Part shown: positions 46,246 to 54,502 of the stretch, in pieces | How the letters are laid out: every line of letters begins with the position of its first letter | Position numbering within the stretch: position 1 is the first letter of the stretch | Source: Tellurirhabdus bombi | GTDB lineage: Bacteria; Bacteroidota; Bacteroidia; Cytophagales; Spirosomataceae | Direction of reading: 5' to 3' | Assembly: GCF_021484805.1 (NCBI RefSeq) | Contig: NZ_CP090557.1 | Location: 4,476,001 to 4,540,000 of the forward strand | DNA: 64,000 nucleotides | Position numbers and translations under genes: made by a program | The notes under the pieces: generated by a model | Told to the model about the DNA's origin: nothing | What the model saw: only the letters and a program-made list of their open reading frames with translations | Database searches by the model: none

Positions 46246-46719
46246 TTACTGATCAGGCTTTTGCCCGGGACCGTGCCCGCGCCGGGCCCATCGTGTCCGC
46301 CGCTCTTTCAGAACCTGCTGCAATTTTTTTCGCTGCTCCGGCGTACAAAGGGCGCTGATTTTCTCGAAGTGTCGATATGTCCGCACATCGACCTGCGCAA
46401 TCTGCTCTTCGATCTTCCGGGCCTGCTTCAACAGTGCCGAATCACTCACGGTAGTTTTTCCGACCTGCCCGAAGAACGCCTGTTTATCGCGCTGCATCTT
46501 ATCCATCATTGGACGAATCTGCTTAAAATGCGCTTCTTTTAACCTTTTATATTCTTTCTGCTGCTCCTGCGTAAAATCAAGTTTTTCGGTCAGGAACGAA
46601 TGGGGCTGATGCGAGCGGTTGAAGCGCGGCCACATAATCCAGAATAATAACCCTGCATTCAACAGAACAAGGGCAATAATTATACCTATTAAGATTCGAT
46701 ACCTGAGCGGATTATTCAT
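46246..46719 (-). CDS. Spy/CpxP-like periplasmic protein, membrane-anchored
   Basis: A 157-residue protein with one N-terminal membrane helix (about 8-30) and a helical periplasmic domain. LDFTQEQQKEYKRLKEAHF and LCTPEQRKKLQQVL are the two LTxxQ-like repeats of the Spy/CpxP/CnrX group. The tail is basic (RRTRWARRGHGPGQK). The ATG at 46719 is chosen over a TTG at 46728. It overlaps the preceding small membrane gene by 8 bp and is the third gene of the sigma operon, the place that CnrX-type sensors hold. Confidence 0.8.
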   Translation of the reverse strand: MNNPLRYRILIGIIIALVLLNAGLLFWIMWPRFNRSHQPHSFLTEKLDFTQEQQKEYKRLKEAHFKQIRPMMDKMQRDKQAFFGQVGKTTVSDSALLKQARKIEEQIAQVDVRTYRHFEKISALCTPEQRKKLQQVLKERRTRWARRGHGPGQKPDQ

Positions 46720-47044
46720 CAAGGTCAATCGGAGAACGGTCTAACTGGTAATCAACAACAAATTCTTCCTGCGTCGTAGCCAGAGCAGTTGGCTTTGGCA
46801 CACTGGCATATTCGTAGTACAGCCCGCCAATCACAACATTGAGCAGAACCAGCAAACTTAGTCCAGCCAGGGCATAACTTGGCCGACGAATCCAGAAAGG
46901 CAGTTTTTTCAAGTCATCGATCTGGCGAGCCTCCAATTTGGCTCTTAAACGCTGGTAAAAGAATGGCCGCGTTTGCTCCGATTCATTCGCTCGGAGTTCG
47001 CTAAACCAGGCTTCCCATTCTTCGTCAGAGTGGTTCGGTAGCAT
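46712..47044 (-). CDS. Small one-helix membrane protein, probable anti-sigma factor
   Basis: A 110-residue protein. The N-terminal 55 residues are cytosolic and charged (SDEEWEAWFSELRANESEQ, then RLRAKLEARQ); a single helix lies at about 56-77; a short acidic periplasmic tail follows. No zinc motif (HxxxCxxC) is present. Its position, 3 bp after an ECF sigma gene, and its topology suggest a membrane anti-sigma factor like CnrY. This is inferred from context, not from a recognised domain. Confidence 0.65.
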   Translation of the reverse strand: MLPNHSDEEWEAWFSELRANESEQTRPFFYQRLRAKLEARQIDDLKKLPFWIRRPSYALAGLSLLVLLNVVIGGLYYEYASVPKPTALATTQEEFVVDYQLDRSPIDLDE

Positions 47045-47047
47045 AGC

Positions 47048-47626
47048 TTATTGATGTTTGGTATCGTTATAATACGTTCCTAAATACTTACGCAAATTTT
47101 GCTTTGCCCGATGCAGCAGCGATTCGACCGCCGAAACAGACGTTTGCATAACGCTGGCAATGTTCTGGTAGTCAATACCTTCCAGATAATGCAGGGTAAA
47201 GGCTACTTTTTGCTGATCAGCCAATCGGCCAATGGCATTTATTAATAATTGCCTGCGTTCTTCATTTTCCAGTATCCGTCCGGGATGATCAACCGTGACG
47301 GGCTGGTGCACCAACTCGTCATCTTCCCCAAACAGGCTGGTCAGAAAGGCGAACCGTTTTTTTGCTTTTCGGTGCCGGTGGTGCGCCAAAGCTCGCGAAG
47401 TGGCCAATCGGTACAGCCACGTAAAAAGACTCGCCTCCCCGCGAAACTGGTGGATGGTTTCATAAACTTCAATAAAAACCTCCTGCGTCACGTCTTCAGC
47501 CTCATCGGGCTGCGGAACCAGCACCAGCACCAACCGATAAATGCGGTCCTGATACGTCTCCACCAACCAACGGAAAGCCGATTCGTTGCCGGATTTTAGG
47601 GCGGTTATGAATTCTATATCCTGCAA
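47048..47626 (-). CDS. ECF-type RNA polymerase sigma factor
   Basis: A 192-residue ECF sigma factor with region 2 (about 22-90: YQDRIYRLVLVLVPQPDEAEDVTQEVFIEVYETI) split here by its typical acidic core, and region 4 (about 128-180: LADQQKVAFTLHYLEGIDYQ, then SAVESLLHRAKQNLR). The start is TTG at 47626; the frame is open upstream to a stop at 47699-47701 but contains no ATG. It heads the three-gene operon with a small membrane protein and a Spy-like protein. Confidence 0.92.
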   Translation of the reverse strand: MQDIEFITALKSGNESAFRWLVETYQDRIYRLVLVLVPQPDEAEDVTQEVFIEVYETIHQFRGEASLFTWLYRLATSRALAHHRHRKAKKRFAFLTSLFGEDDELVHQPVTVDHPGRILENEERRQLLINAIGRLADQQKVAFTLHYLEGIDYQNIASVMQTSVSAVESLLHRAKQNLRKYLGTYYNDTKHQ

Positions 47627-47857
47627 ACAGCTCCGGTCGATGGACGTGGTTAATAGCTTAGGTACTAATTCTTTTGAAAACCTGCGGAGTTCTGTTAACT
47701 ATTTTTCATTTTCGGCTCTCACACTCAGGGATTCCCACAAATATACCTGGCTCGTTCATAAAAGTTAGCGAGTACAGGAGAGTACATGAAAGGAAGCCTT
47801 GGTTAGTCATCCATTTTTACATTGAAAACGTTATATCTCCCTTTTCCTGAAAACCAT

Positions 47858-49246
47858 ATGCCAGTTATTTCTCCAAAGTATCGGTTCGGTCAAGCCGCCC
47901 CCATCCTGTTGTTAGGTGCTTTTTTGCTAAGCCAATCGGCGAATGCCCAGCAGCCAGCGCCCAAAGCCAACGACTCGACCACGCCGCTTCATCTCCTGAA
48001 GCCCGACTATAAAATTCCGTACGGGCAACCCTCTGTAAAAGACGTCACCGCCGTTCTGGACCGCGTGCATCGCTACCTAGACGCAGCTACTCCCGCCCAA
48101 CTGGTTGACCGTCAAACGTCTCAACCCATTACTGATTTATCGAAATTTAATTCCAATGCCGTTTTTAAACAAGGGGATTTTCGGTTAATTAGCTATGAAT
48201 GGGGGGTTACTTACGCAGGTATGCTGCTGGCTTCCGAAGCTACCGGCGATCCGCGTTACGCCGCCTATACCAATCAGCGCCTGGCTTTTATTTCCAGCCT
48301 GGTGCCTTATTTCCAGAAGCAGGTTGAGGCCAATCCGCAAGCCAACACCCCGCTTCGGTCAGTGCTGGCTCCCCATGCGCTGGATGATGCGGGTGCCATG
48401 TGTGCGGCCATGATTAAAGCTTCCCGCGCGGGCGGCATCAAAGCCAATCTGCGCCCTTCCATCGACAATTACATTAATTATATTCTGAACAAAGAGTATC
48501 GGCTGTCCGACGGTACGCTGGCCCGCAACCGACCGCAACCCAACACGCTTTGGCTGGACGATTTGTTTATGAGCATTCCGGCGCTGGCGCAGATGGGCAA
48601 ACTAACCGGCGAAGCACGCTATTACGACGAAGCGGTGCGCCAGATTCAGCAGTTTTCGGCCCGCATGTTCAACAAGGAAAAAGGGCTCTACATGCACGGT
48701 TGGGTGGAAGGTATGCAGGTGCATCCGGAATTTCGCTGGGCACGCGCCAATGGCTGGGCCTTGCTCACCAAGGTTGAATTGCTGGATGTATTGCCCGAAA
48801 ATCACCCCGGTCGTCCGGCCATTCTTCAACTCCTGCGCGACCACGTACGCGGCTTAACGGCCTACCAGTCGGGAGAGGGTTTCTGGCACCAGCTCATCGA
48901 CCGCTCCGATTCTTACCTGGAAACCTCAGCCACCGCCATTTATGCTTATGCGATGGCCCGGGCCATCAACAAAGGCTGGATTGACGGACTGGCCTACGCC
49001 CCGGCCACGCTGCTGGCCTGGAACGCCGTTTCGACCAAAGTGACGGCTGGCGGTCAAGTGGAAGGCGTTTGCGTGGGTACCGGCATGGGCTTTGATCCGG
49101 CGTTCTATTACTACCGCCCCATCAATGTGTACGCGGCGCATGGGTACGGTCCGGTGTTATTAGCGGGCGCAGAAGTCATTAACTTGCTGAAAAATAAGGC
49201 ATTCGAAATCAACGACAGCTCGCTTCAACTGACGCAGAAGAAATAA
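47858..49246 (+). CDS. Secreted GH105 unsaturated rhamnogalacturonyl hydrolase
   Basis: A 462-residue (alpha/alpha)6-barrel enzyme with a signal peptide (cleaved near residue 32, NAQQ). It should remove the unsaturated galacturonyl residue left at the end of rhamnogalacturonan-I fragments by lyases. The motif LWLDDLFMSIP supplies Asp234, matching the catalytic Asp of YteR-type enzymes; the ISYEWGVTYAGML and EGFWHQLIDRSDSYLETSATA segments are also family-typical. The ATG at 47858 is preferred to a TTG at 47822. Its neighbours are two acetylesterases for the same polymer. Confidence 0.9.
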   Translation: MPVISPKYRFGQAAPILLLGAFLLSQSANAQQPAPKANDSTTPLHLLKPDYKIPYGQPSVKDVTAVLDRVHRYLDAATPAQLVDRQTSQPITDLSKFNSNAVFKQGDFRLISYEWGVTYAGMLLASEATGDPRYAAYTNQRLAFISSLVPYFQKQVEANPQANTPLRSVLAPHALDDAGAMCAAMIKASRAGGIKANLRPSIDNYINYILNKEYRLSDGTLARNRPQPNTLWLDDLFMSIPALAQMGKLTGEARYYDEAVRQIQQFSARMFNKEKGLYMHGWVEGMQVHPEFRWARANGWALLTKVELLDVLPENHPGRPAILQLLRDHVRGLTAYQSGEGFWHQLIDRSDSYLETSATAIYAYAMARAINKGWIDGLAYAPATLLAWNAVSTKVTAGGQVEGVCVGTGMGFDPAFYYYRPINVYAAHGYGPVLLAGAEVINLLKNKAFEINDSSLQLTQKK

Positions 49247-49251
49247 CGAAA

Positions 49252-49413
49252 GAGTGAATGAGCGATTGAGCGAATAACTAGTCGACCTGTAATGTACTGA
49301 TCTAAGCTCATTCTGTCTGATCACTTAAGTAACGGTGCAAAATTCAGTTCCTAGGATCAACACGTTGAGAATTGGCCAGCTATTCGCTCATTCACTCATT
49401 CTATCATTCGCTC
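49252..49413. repeat. Inverted pair of degenerate octamer repeats
   Basis: Left: three 8-mers of type GAGYGAWT (49252-49259, 49260-49267, 49268-49275). Right: four tandem 8-mers of type ATTCRCTC (49382-49413; the third is ATTCTATC). The two sets are reverse complements, separated by about 106 bp between the GH105 and acetylesterase genes. Confidence 0.8.
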
Positions 49414-49428
49414 ATTAACCTAAACAGC

Positions 49429-50763
49429 ATGCATCGAAACATTCTCCCGGCCGTTACCGCCGCTTTTGTCAGCTTGTTATCGCTGCCAATATCCGCGCAG
49501 ACCCAGTCTTACAAATTTGATTTTGGCCCCGGAAAAGTAGAAAAAGGCTATACACAGGTGCTGCCAGAAACGCGGTATACCAAAGAGCTCGGCTATGGTT
49601 TTTACGGCAACGCCAAGATTTCCGCTGTTGATCGAGCTGGTAAACAGGCACTCAAACGGGATTTTTGCACCAGCGACCAGCCCTTTTATTTCACGGTTGA
49701 TGTGCCCGAAGGGAATTATGAGGTAACCGTTACGTTTGGCGACCCGGCGGGCACGTCCAACCAGACGGTACGGGCCGAGTCGCGCCGGTTGATGCTTCCA
49801 TCCGTGGTTACCCAAAAAGGGGAAATGGTGCAGAAAACGTTTACAGTCAATGTCCGTTATCCCGAAATCAGCGCCACGGAGAAGGTTCGGTTAAAGCCGC
49901 GCGAGTTGGGTTACCTGAACTGGGACCACCAACTGACGCTGGAATTTAACGGCACGGAACCGAAAATTTCGGCCCTAGAAATCGCGAAGAATGACAAAGC
50001 GGCAACTGTTTTTCTAGCCGGAAATTCAACCGTGGTCGATCAGGACCGGGAGCCCTGGGCAGCCTGGGGGCAAATGATCCCGGCGTTTTTTCAGTCGGGC
50101 AAAGTGGCCGTTGCCAACCACGCGGAATCGGGCGAGGCGCTCAAAAGTTTTTTGTCGGAGAAACGGCTGGACAAAATTTTGAGTCTGATGAAAAAAGGCG
50201 ATTACCTGTTCATCGAATTTGCGCACAACGATCAGAAGCCCGGTTCCGCCCACGTCGAACCATTCACGACCTACAAAGAAGCATTAAAAACGTACATCAA
50301 TGGCGCACGTCAGAAAGGCGGCATTCCGGTCCTGGTAACGTCCATGCACCGTCGGAATTTTGACAGTACGGGTCACATTGTCAACACGCTCGGCGACTAC
50401 CCCGAAGCCATGCGCCAGACGGCCAAAGAAGAAGGCGTTGCGCTCATTGACCTCAATGCCATGAGCAAGGTGTTGTACGAAGCCTGGGGCGTCGAGCCGT
50501 CGCTTAAGGCTTTTGTGCATTATCCCGCCAACACATTTCCCGGTCAGGATAAAGAAATCAAGGACAACACCCATTTTAGTACCTACGGCGCTTACGAGAT
50601 CGCGCGTTGCATTGCCGAAGGCATCCGAAAAAGTGATCTGGACCTGGCGAAGTACCTGAAGGCCGATATTCCGGCCTTCGACCCGGCCAAACCCGACCCT
50701 ATCGAAAACTGGAATTGGCCCCTGAGTCCGATGATGTCAGCCATCAAGCCGGATGGAAACTGA
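49429..50763 (+). CDS. Secreted rhamnogalacturonan acetylesterase with N-terminal beta-sandwich domain
   Basis: A 444-residue protein with a signal peptide (cleaved near residue 23, SAQT). Residues about 25-180 form a galactose-binding-like domain starting YKFDFGPGK, often joined to pectin esterases and lyases. Residues about 190-425 are an SGNH hydrolase of the CE12 type: Ser200 in GNST, the EFAHND block and the DNTHF block with the catalytic Asp and His. It removes acetyl groups from rhamnogalacturonan. The ATG at 49429 begins the signal peptide; upstream residues would be read from the repeat region. Confidence 0.88.
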   Translation: MHRNILPAVTAAFVSLLSLPISAQTQSYKFDFGPGKVEKGYTQVLPETRYTKELGYGFYGNAKISAVDRAGKQALKRDFCTSDQPFYFTVDVPEGNYEVTVTFGDPAGTSNQTVRAESRRLMLPSVVTQKGEMVQKTFTVNVRYPEISATEKVRLKPRELGYLNWDHQLTLEFNGTEPKISALEIAKNDKAATVFLAGNSTVVDQDREPWAAWGQMIPAFFQSGKVAVANHAESGEALKSFLSEKRLDKILSLMKKGDYLFIEFAHNDQKPGSAHVEPFTTYKEALKTYINGARQKGGIPVLVTSMHRRNFDSTGHIVNTLGDYPEAMRQTAKEEGVALIDLNAMSKVLYEAWGVEPSLKAFVHYPANTFPGQDKEIKDNTHFSTYGAYEIARCIAEGIRKSDLDLAKYLKADIPAFDPAKPDPIENWNWPLSPMMSAIKPDGN

Positions 50764-50799
50764 GCCTTATTTTTACTGTAATCAAGATTTGTATTTGCC

Positions 50800-51588
50800 A
50801 TGAAAAATAAACTACTCTTCAGCTTTCTTGTCCTCTTCAGCTTTTGTGTTTTCGCCGCCATTCAGCAGCAACGTCCGACGCTTTACATCATCGGTGACTC
50901 AACCGTTCGGAATGGCTCCGGTAAAGGTTCCGACGGCTTGTGGGGCTGGGGCAGCCTCGTGGGTGCGCATTTTGACACGACCCGTATTCATCTGGAAAAC
51001 CACGCCATCGGTGGTCGAAGCAGCCGAACCTTCCTGACCGAAGGGCGCTGGGACAAGATTATGGCCAGCCTGAAACCGGGTGATTTTGTGATGATGCAAT
51101 TTGGACATAACGACGGAGGTGCCATCAACGACACCTCACGCGCCCGAGGCTCCATCAAAGGAATTGGTGACGAAACCGATGAAATTGACAATTTACTGAC
51201 GAAGAAACATGAGATCGTTCATTCGTACGGCTGGTACATGAAAAAGTACATCAATGATACGAAGAGCAAGGGCGCTACGGCCATCGTTTGTTCGCTCGTT
51301 CCGCGCAATGTCTGGAAAGAGGGTAAAGTTCAGCGGGCATCCAGCGATTATGGCAAATGGGCGTCGGAAGTGGCCCGTTCGGAGAAGGCGTTCTTTATTG
51401 ACCTGAACGAAATTATTGCCAAAAAATACGAGGCCGACTACTCGGAAGCAAAGCTAAAAAGTGAGTTTTTCCCCGGTGATCACACGCACACTAACTACGC
51501 TGGTGCCAAATTCAACGCCCAGGCCGTGGTCGAGGGGCTAAAAGATCTAAAAAAATGCCCGCTGACGAAGTACCTCAAGAAAAAGTAG
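50800..51588 (+). CDS. Secreted single-domain rhamnogalacturonan acetylesterase (CE12-like SGNH hydrolase)
   Basis: A 262-residue protein with a signal peptide (about 1-20). It has only the SGNH domain: Ser34 in GDSTV, Gly in IGGRSSRTF, Asn in FGHNDGG and the final GDHTH with catalytic Asp and His. It is shorter than, and clearly different from, the preceding esterase, so the two probably remove acetyls from different positions or fragment sizes (inference). It begins 36 bp after the first esterase and is probably co-transcribed. Confidence 0.9.
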   Translation: MKNKLLFSFLVLFSFCVFAAIQQQRPTLYIIGDSTVRNGSGKGSDGLWGWGSLVGAHFDTTRIHLENHAIGGRSSRTFLTEGRWDKIMASLKPGDFVMMQFGHNDGGAINDTSRARGSIKGIGDETDEIDNLLTKKHEIVHSYGWYMKKYINDTKSKGATAIVCSLVPRNVWKEGKVQRASSDYGKWASEVARSEKAFFIDLNEIIAKKYEADYSEAKLKSEFFPGDHTHTNYAGAKFNAQAVVEGLKDLKKCPLTKYLKKK

Positions 51589-51603
51589 CGCTCAAAATTG
51601 TCC

Positions 51604-52695
51604 ATGAAATTGCTTTTTACCCTGTTGATGGCTTGCCTGCTCGGAACAGCTAGCCTTGCCCAGACGCCTCCGACACCGCCACCAGACAAGCGTTCTTTTA
51701 AAATCTTTCAGTTTCCGGCTGATAGGATTCCCCGCATCGATGGGAAGGCTGACGACTGGGCGATGGTTCCAGCCAATTACGCCGTTGGAACCGATCAGTT
51801 GATTGAAGACAGCGGCAAACACGCGAAGGCTGACCCTAAAAACCTGGACGTGAGCGTTAAAGTGGGCTGGGTAAAAGGCCTAAACCGGTTGTATTTTCTG
51901 TACGAAGCCTACGACGATTACTGGGATTTTGCCCGCCCCGACCTTCACAACGATACGTTCGAGGTGGTTGTAGATGGCGACCAATCGGGTGGGCCGCTCA
52001 TTAACCGCTTCCACCCGAACAAAGAACTGAGCAGCATGGACGCTTATTTCTCCTTCCACGGCGTTCACGCGCAGAATTACCACATCTTCACGCCCGCCGA
52101 GGGTAAGGACTGGACGCTGGCCTGGGGCAGCCAACCCTGGATTAAGGATTTGCCGTACGCCAATTCAGCGACAACTTACCATTTCAAACCCGGTGAGGCC
52201 GGAAAACTAACGCTGGAATTCTGGATTACGCCCTTTGATTACGCCGGTTCGGAAGGGCCGCAGCGCGCCGTTGAATCTGTGCTGACGGAAAACAAGAACG
52301 TTGGTCTGGCCTGGGCGATCATTGACTACGATGATGTTAGCTCCAATAGCAATAATGGCTTCTGGAATCTTTCCCGCGAACATACGATGTACGGCAACGC
52401 GTCTTACCTGCTGCCGTTCAAGCTAATGCCGCTAGAACCAGCCTTCAGAAAAGCGCTAGACGCTCAATGGTCGTTTAAGATATTGGATATGGCTCGGCGA
52501 CTGGTGGCTTTTCAGGATTTATCCGCCGGAAAAATTACGTCCTGGAAATGGGATTTTGGCGATGGCACCACCTCCACCGAACAGCACCCGATTCATCAAT
52601 ACCAGAAAGAAGGGCAATATGTTGTGGTGCTTTATGTCGAAGGACCAGACGGCAAAGCCCGACGCGCCAAAGTCTGGGATGTAACGGTAAAATAG
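51604..52695 (+). CDS. Secreted CBM9-like sugar-binding protein with C-terminal PKD domain
   Basis: A 363-residue protein with a signal peptide (cleaved near residue 20, SLAQT). Residues about 35-260 resemble the carbohydrate-binding CBM9-like domain (IPRIDGKADDWAMVPANY, YFLYEAYDDYWDF, DTFEVVVDGDQSGG). The C-terminal 85 residues form a PKD domain (ITSWKWDFGDGTTSTEQHP, then HQYQKEGQYVVVLYV). No catalytic domain is seen. It begins 15 bp after the esterase; the ATG at 51604 is preferred to a TTG at 51598. Probable role is binding pectin oligomers at the surface. Confidence 0.75.
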   Translation: MKLLFTLLMACLLGTASLAQTPPTPPPDKRSFKIFQFPADRIPRIDGKADDWAMVPANYAVGTDQLIEDSGKHAKADPKNLDVSVKVGWVKGLNRLYFLYEAYDDYWDFARPDLHNDTFEVVVDGDQSGGPLINRFHPNKELSSMDAYFSFHGVHAQNYHIFTPAEGKDWTLAWGSQPWIKDLPYANSATTYHFKPGEAGKLTLEFWITPFDYAGSEGPQRAVESVLTENKNVGLAWAIIDYDDVSSNSNNGFWNLSREHTMYGNASYLLPFKLMPLEPAFRKALDAQWSFKILDMARRLVAFQDLSAGKITSWKWDFGDGTTSTEQHPIHQYQKEGQYVVVLYVEGPDGKARRAKVWDVTVK

Positions 52696-52697
52696 AA

Positions 52698-52736
52698 ACT
52701 CGTAGCCGTAATTCGCTTAAGAACACAGCTACGAGT
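52698..52736. terminator. Hairpin between the two convergent arms of the pectin island
   Basis: 9-bp stem ACTCGTAGC (52698-52706) / GCTACGAGT (52728-52736) with a 21-base loop and no strong T run. Confidence 0.5.
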
Positions 52737-52742
52737 CTTGAG

Positions 52743-54437
52743 TTAACGAGTCGATGAAACGGCTCCGGTTGCCACCGTGACGACCCCGGTTGCGGTCATC
52801 TTGCTGGCTTCGCTTTCGGGCAAGTGCCAGTTTGTATCGAATTTCCCTTCGGCAATGACGTCTTTTGGCGTTCCTTTGAACAGAAAGTAATCCTGTGCTG
52901 CTGCCGGATTGGAAAGCGGCTTTGGCATCGGGCGGCCAACAACCTGCCCACCGTTCTCCGTCCACCAGGGCAAACCCGAACTGACCGCCACATAATGATT
53001 ATTGACGGGCATGATGTAAAACAGCCCATAATCCGTTGCCGTACTGGCTAGGTGGATGGGCAAACGGTCACTGTATTGATTGATTAAGCTGTTGGTTTCT
53101 TTGGTCCCAAATAAAACCAGGTTGGCGTTTTCCAGATCGCTGGGCCGCACATCTTTATCGGCCATCACGCGCGGGAATACCATAACCCGGCCCAGAAAAG
53201 CACCCCGGTCAACAGACCAGTTGGCGGCCTGGGTAGCCAGTTCAGCCCGTGTTTTCAGTTCTTCCGGCGTTGGATTTCCGCCCGTCCCGTATACATACAC
53301 GTGGCGGCTGGCAAAGGCTTCGCTCAACGGACCTTCTGCGCCTTTGCGTTTCCCCTTGGCCATCGCAGCATTGGTCTCACTCCAAACCCCCGCCTGCCGA
53401 ACGAGCGATAACGCATCTTTGCCAGTCAGTTGAATCGATTTTCCATCCACCACCACATCCAGCGGCTTACCGGCTTTGTACTGCGAATGCCCAGCCAGAT
53501 TCAGCGTCAAGCCATCCAGATTGTTGGACGTGATTTCGAGGCGATTTTTGCCGGTAAATTTAGCGTCGATGCTCGCCAGTGTACCGGGCGTTAGCTGGTC
53601 AAATTGAACCCAGTACGCCTGATTATATTTGTAATTAGCGGACGAATAACGCACCCGATCCGGGAAGCGATTCCGCTTAAATTGCTTAAACCACGAAAAA
53701 ATAAATTCATCTTTATAGGCGTTCTCCCAACTGTTATGCTCCACGCCCGGATATTCGATGTATTCCACCGTTGATCCAAGCTCTTTGAGTCGTTTGGTCC
53801 AGTCTCGCGACACAGCTACAGGCACCGAGGGGTCTTTGTCTCCGTGAAAGAAGTGAGCAGGCACATTGAGCAGATTTGGAGCCAGCGCATCCGTGCCTTT
53901 AGGCGGAGCCGGACAAACCGGTGCAATGGCCGCCCAGATGTCGGGCCGACTCGTACCAATCCAGAGCGTTCCACCACCGCCCATCGACAGGCCAGTCAGG
54001 TAGGTACGATCTTCATCGACATTGAACCGCCGCTTCACATCGGCCAGTACATCGTACACATCTTTTTCAGGAACACCCTGATAGCCCGCCGTTCCCCGTG
54101 CGAAAGGCGACGCAACGATGTAGTTCACATCCGCCCATTCCGGGAAATACCGCGTTGATTCCACGTCATTTTCCCCATTGGCATTGCTTTTCCCAAAGAC
54201 CCGCCGCAACGATAACCGGTGGTTAGAACCGGCGCCGTGCAGCATAATCACCAGCGGGTACTTCTTTTTAGGATTGTAATTTTTGGGCAGATACAAGCCA
54301 TAGGGCTGCTCGGTATCATCGACGTCCGAAAAAAACGTCAGTACCTGCGGCCCCGGCTGTAACTTTTGGGCGTACGAAAAATGGCTCATTGCCAGCAGAA
54401 AGAGGACTGGCAACAACGTCCGTAAATAGTTGATCAT
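52743..54437 (-). CDS. Secreted alpha/beta-hydrolase esterase with an unusual C-terminal extension
   Basis: A 564-residue protein with a signal peptide (cleaved near residue 23, SYAQ). Residues about 35-265 are a feruloyl/acetyl-xylan-esterase or depolymerase-type hydrolase: HGAGSNH, nucleophile Ser151 in GLSMGGGG, acid in HGDKDPSVP and His in GVEHNSW. Residues about 270-535 are an extension with NLDGLTLNLAG and VYGTGGNPTPEE, as found in some Bacteroidota carbohydrate esterases. It lies 65 bp after the six-hairpin gene on the same strand and is probably the end of the rhamnose transcript. Confidence 0.8.
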   Translation of the reverse strand: MINYLRTLLPVLFLLAMSHFSYAQKLQPGPQVLTFFSDVDDTEQPYGLYLPKNYNPKKKYPLVIMLHGAGSNHRLSLRRVFGKSNANGENDVESTRYFPEWADVNYIVASPFARGTAGYQGVPEKDVYDVLADVKRRFNVDEDRTYLTGLSMGGGGTLWIGTSRPDIWAAIAPVCPAPPKGTDALAPNLLNVPAHFFHGDKDPSVPVAVSRDWTKRLKELGSTVEYIEYPGVEHNSWENAYKDEFIFSWFKQFKRNRFPDRVRYSSANYKYNQAYWVQFDQLTPGTLASIDAKFTGKNRLEITSNNLDGLTLNLAGHSQYKAGKPLDVVVDGKSIQLTGKDALSLVRQAGVWSETNAAMAKGKRKGAEGPLSEAFASRHVYVYGTGGNPTPEELKTRAELATQAANWSVDRGAFLGRVMVFPRVMADKDVRPSDLENANLVLFGTKETNSLINQYSDRLPIHLASTATDYGLFYIMPVNNHYVAVSSGLPWWTENGGQVVGRPMPKPLSNPAAAQDYFLFKGTPKDVIAEGKFDTNWHLPESEASKMTATGVVTVATGAVSSTR

Positions 54438-54502
54438 TGGGGCTAAGCGTTAAAGGAATTTAGATACAGAGATAACACAAATTCCTTTATCCCGCTAGCA
54501 AA

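Noticed and set aside
49382-49413. Octamer array considered as a CRISPR
   Set aside because: Units are only 8 bp, have no spacers and no cas genes are nearby.
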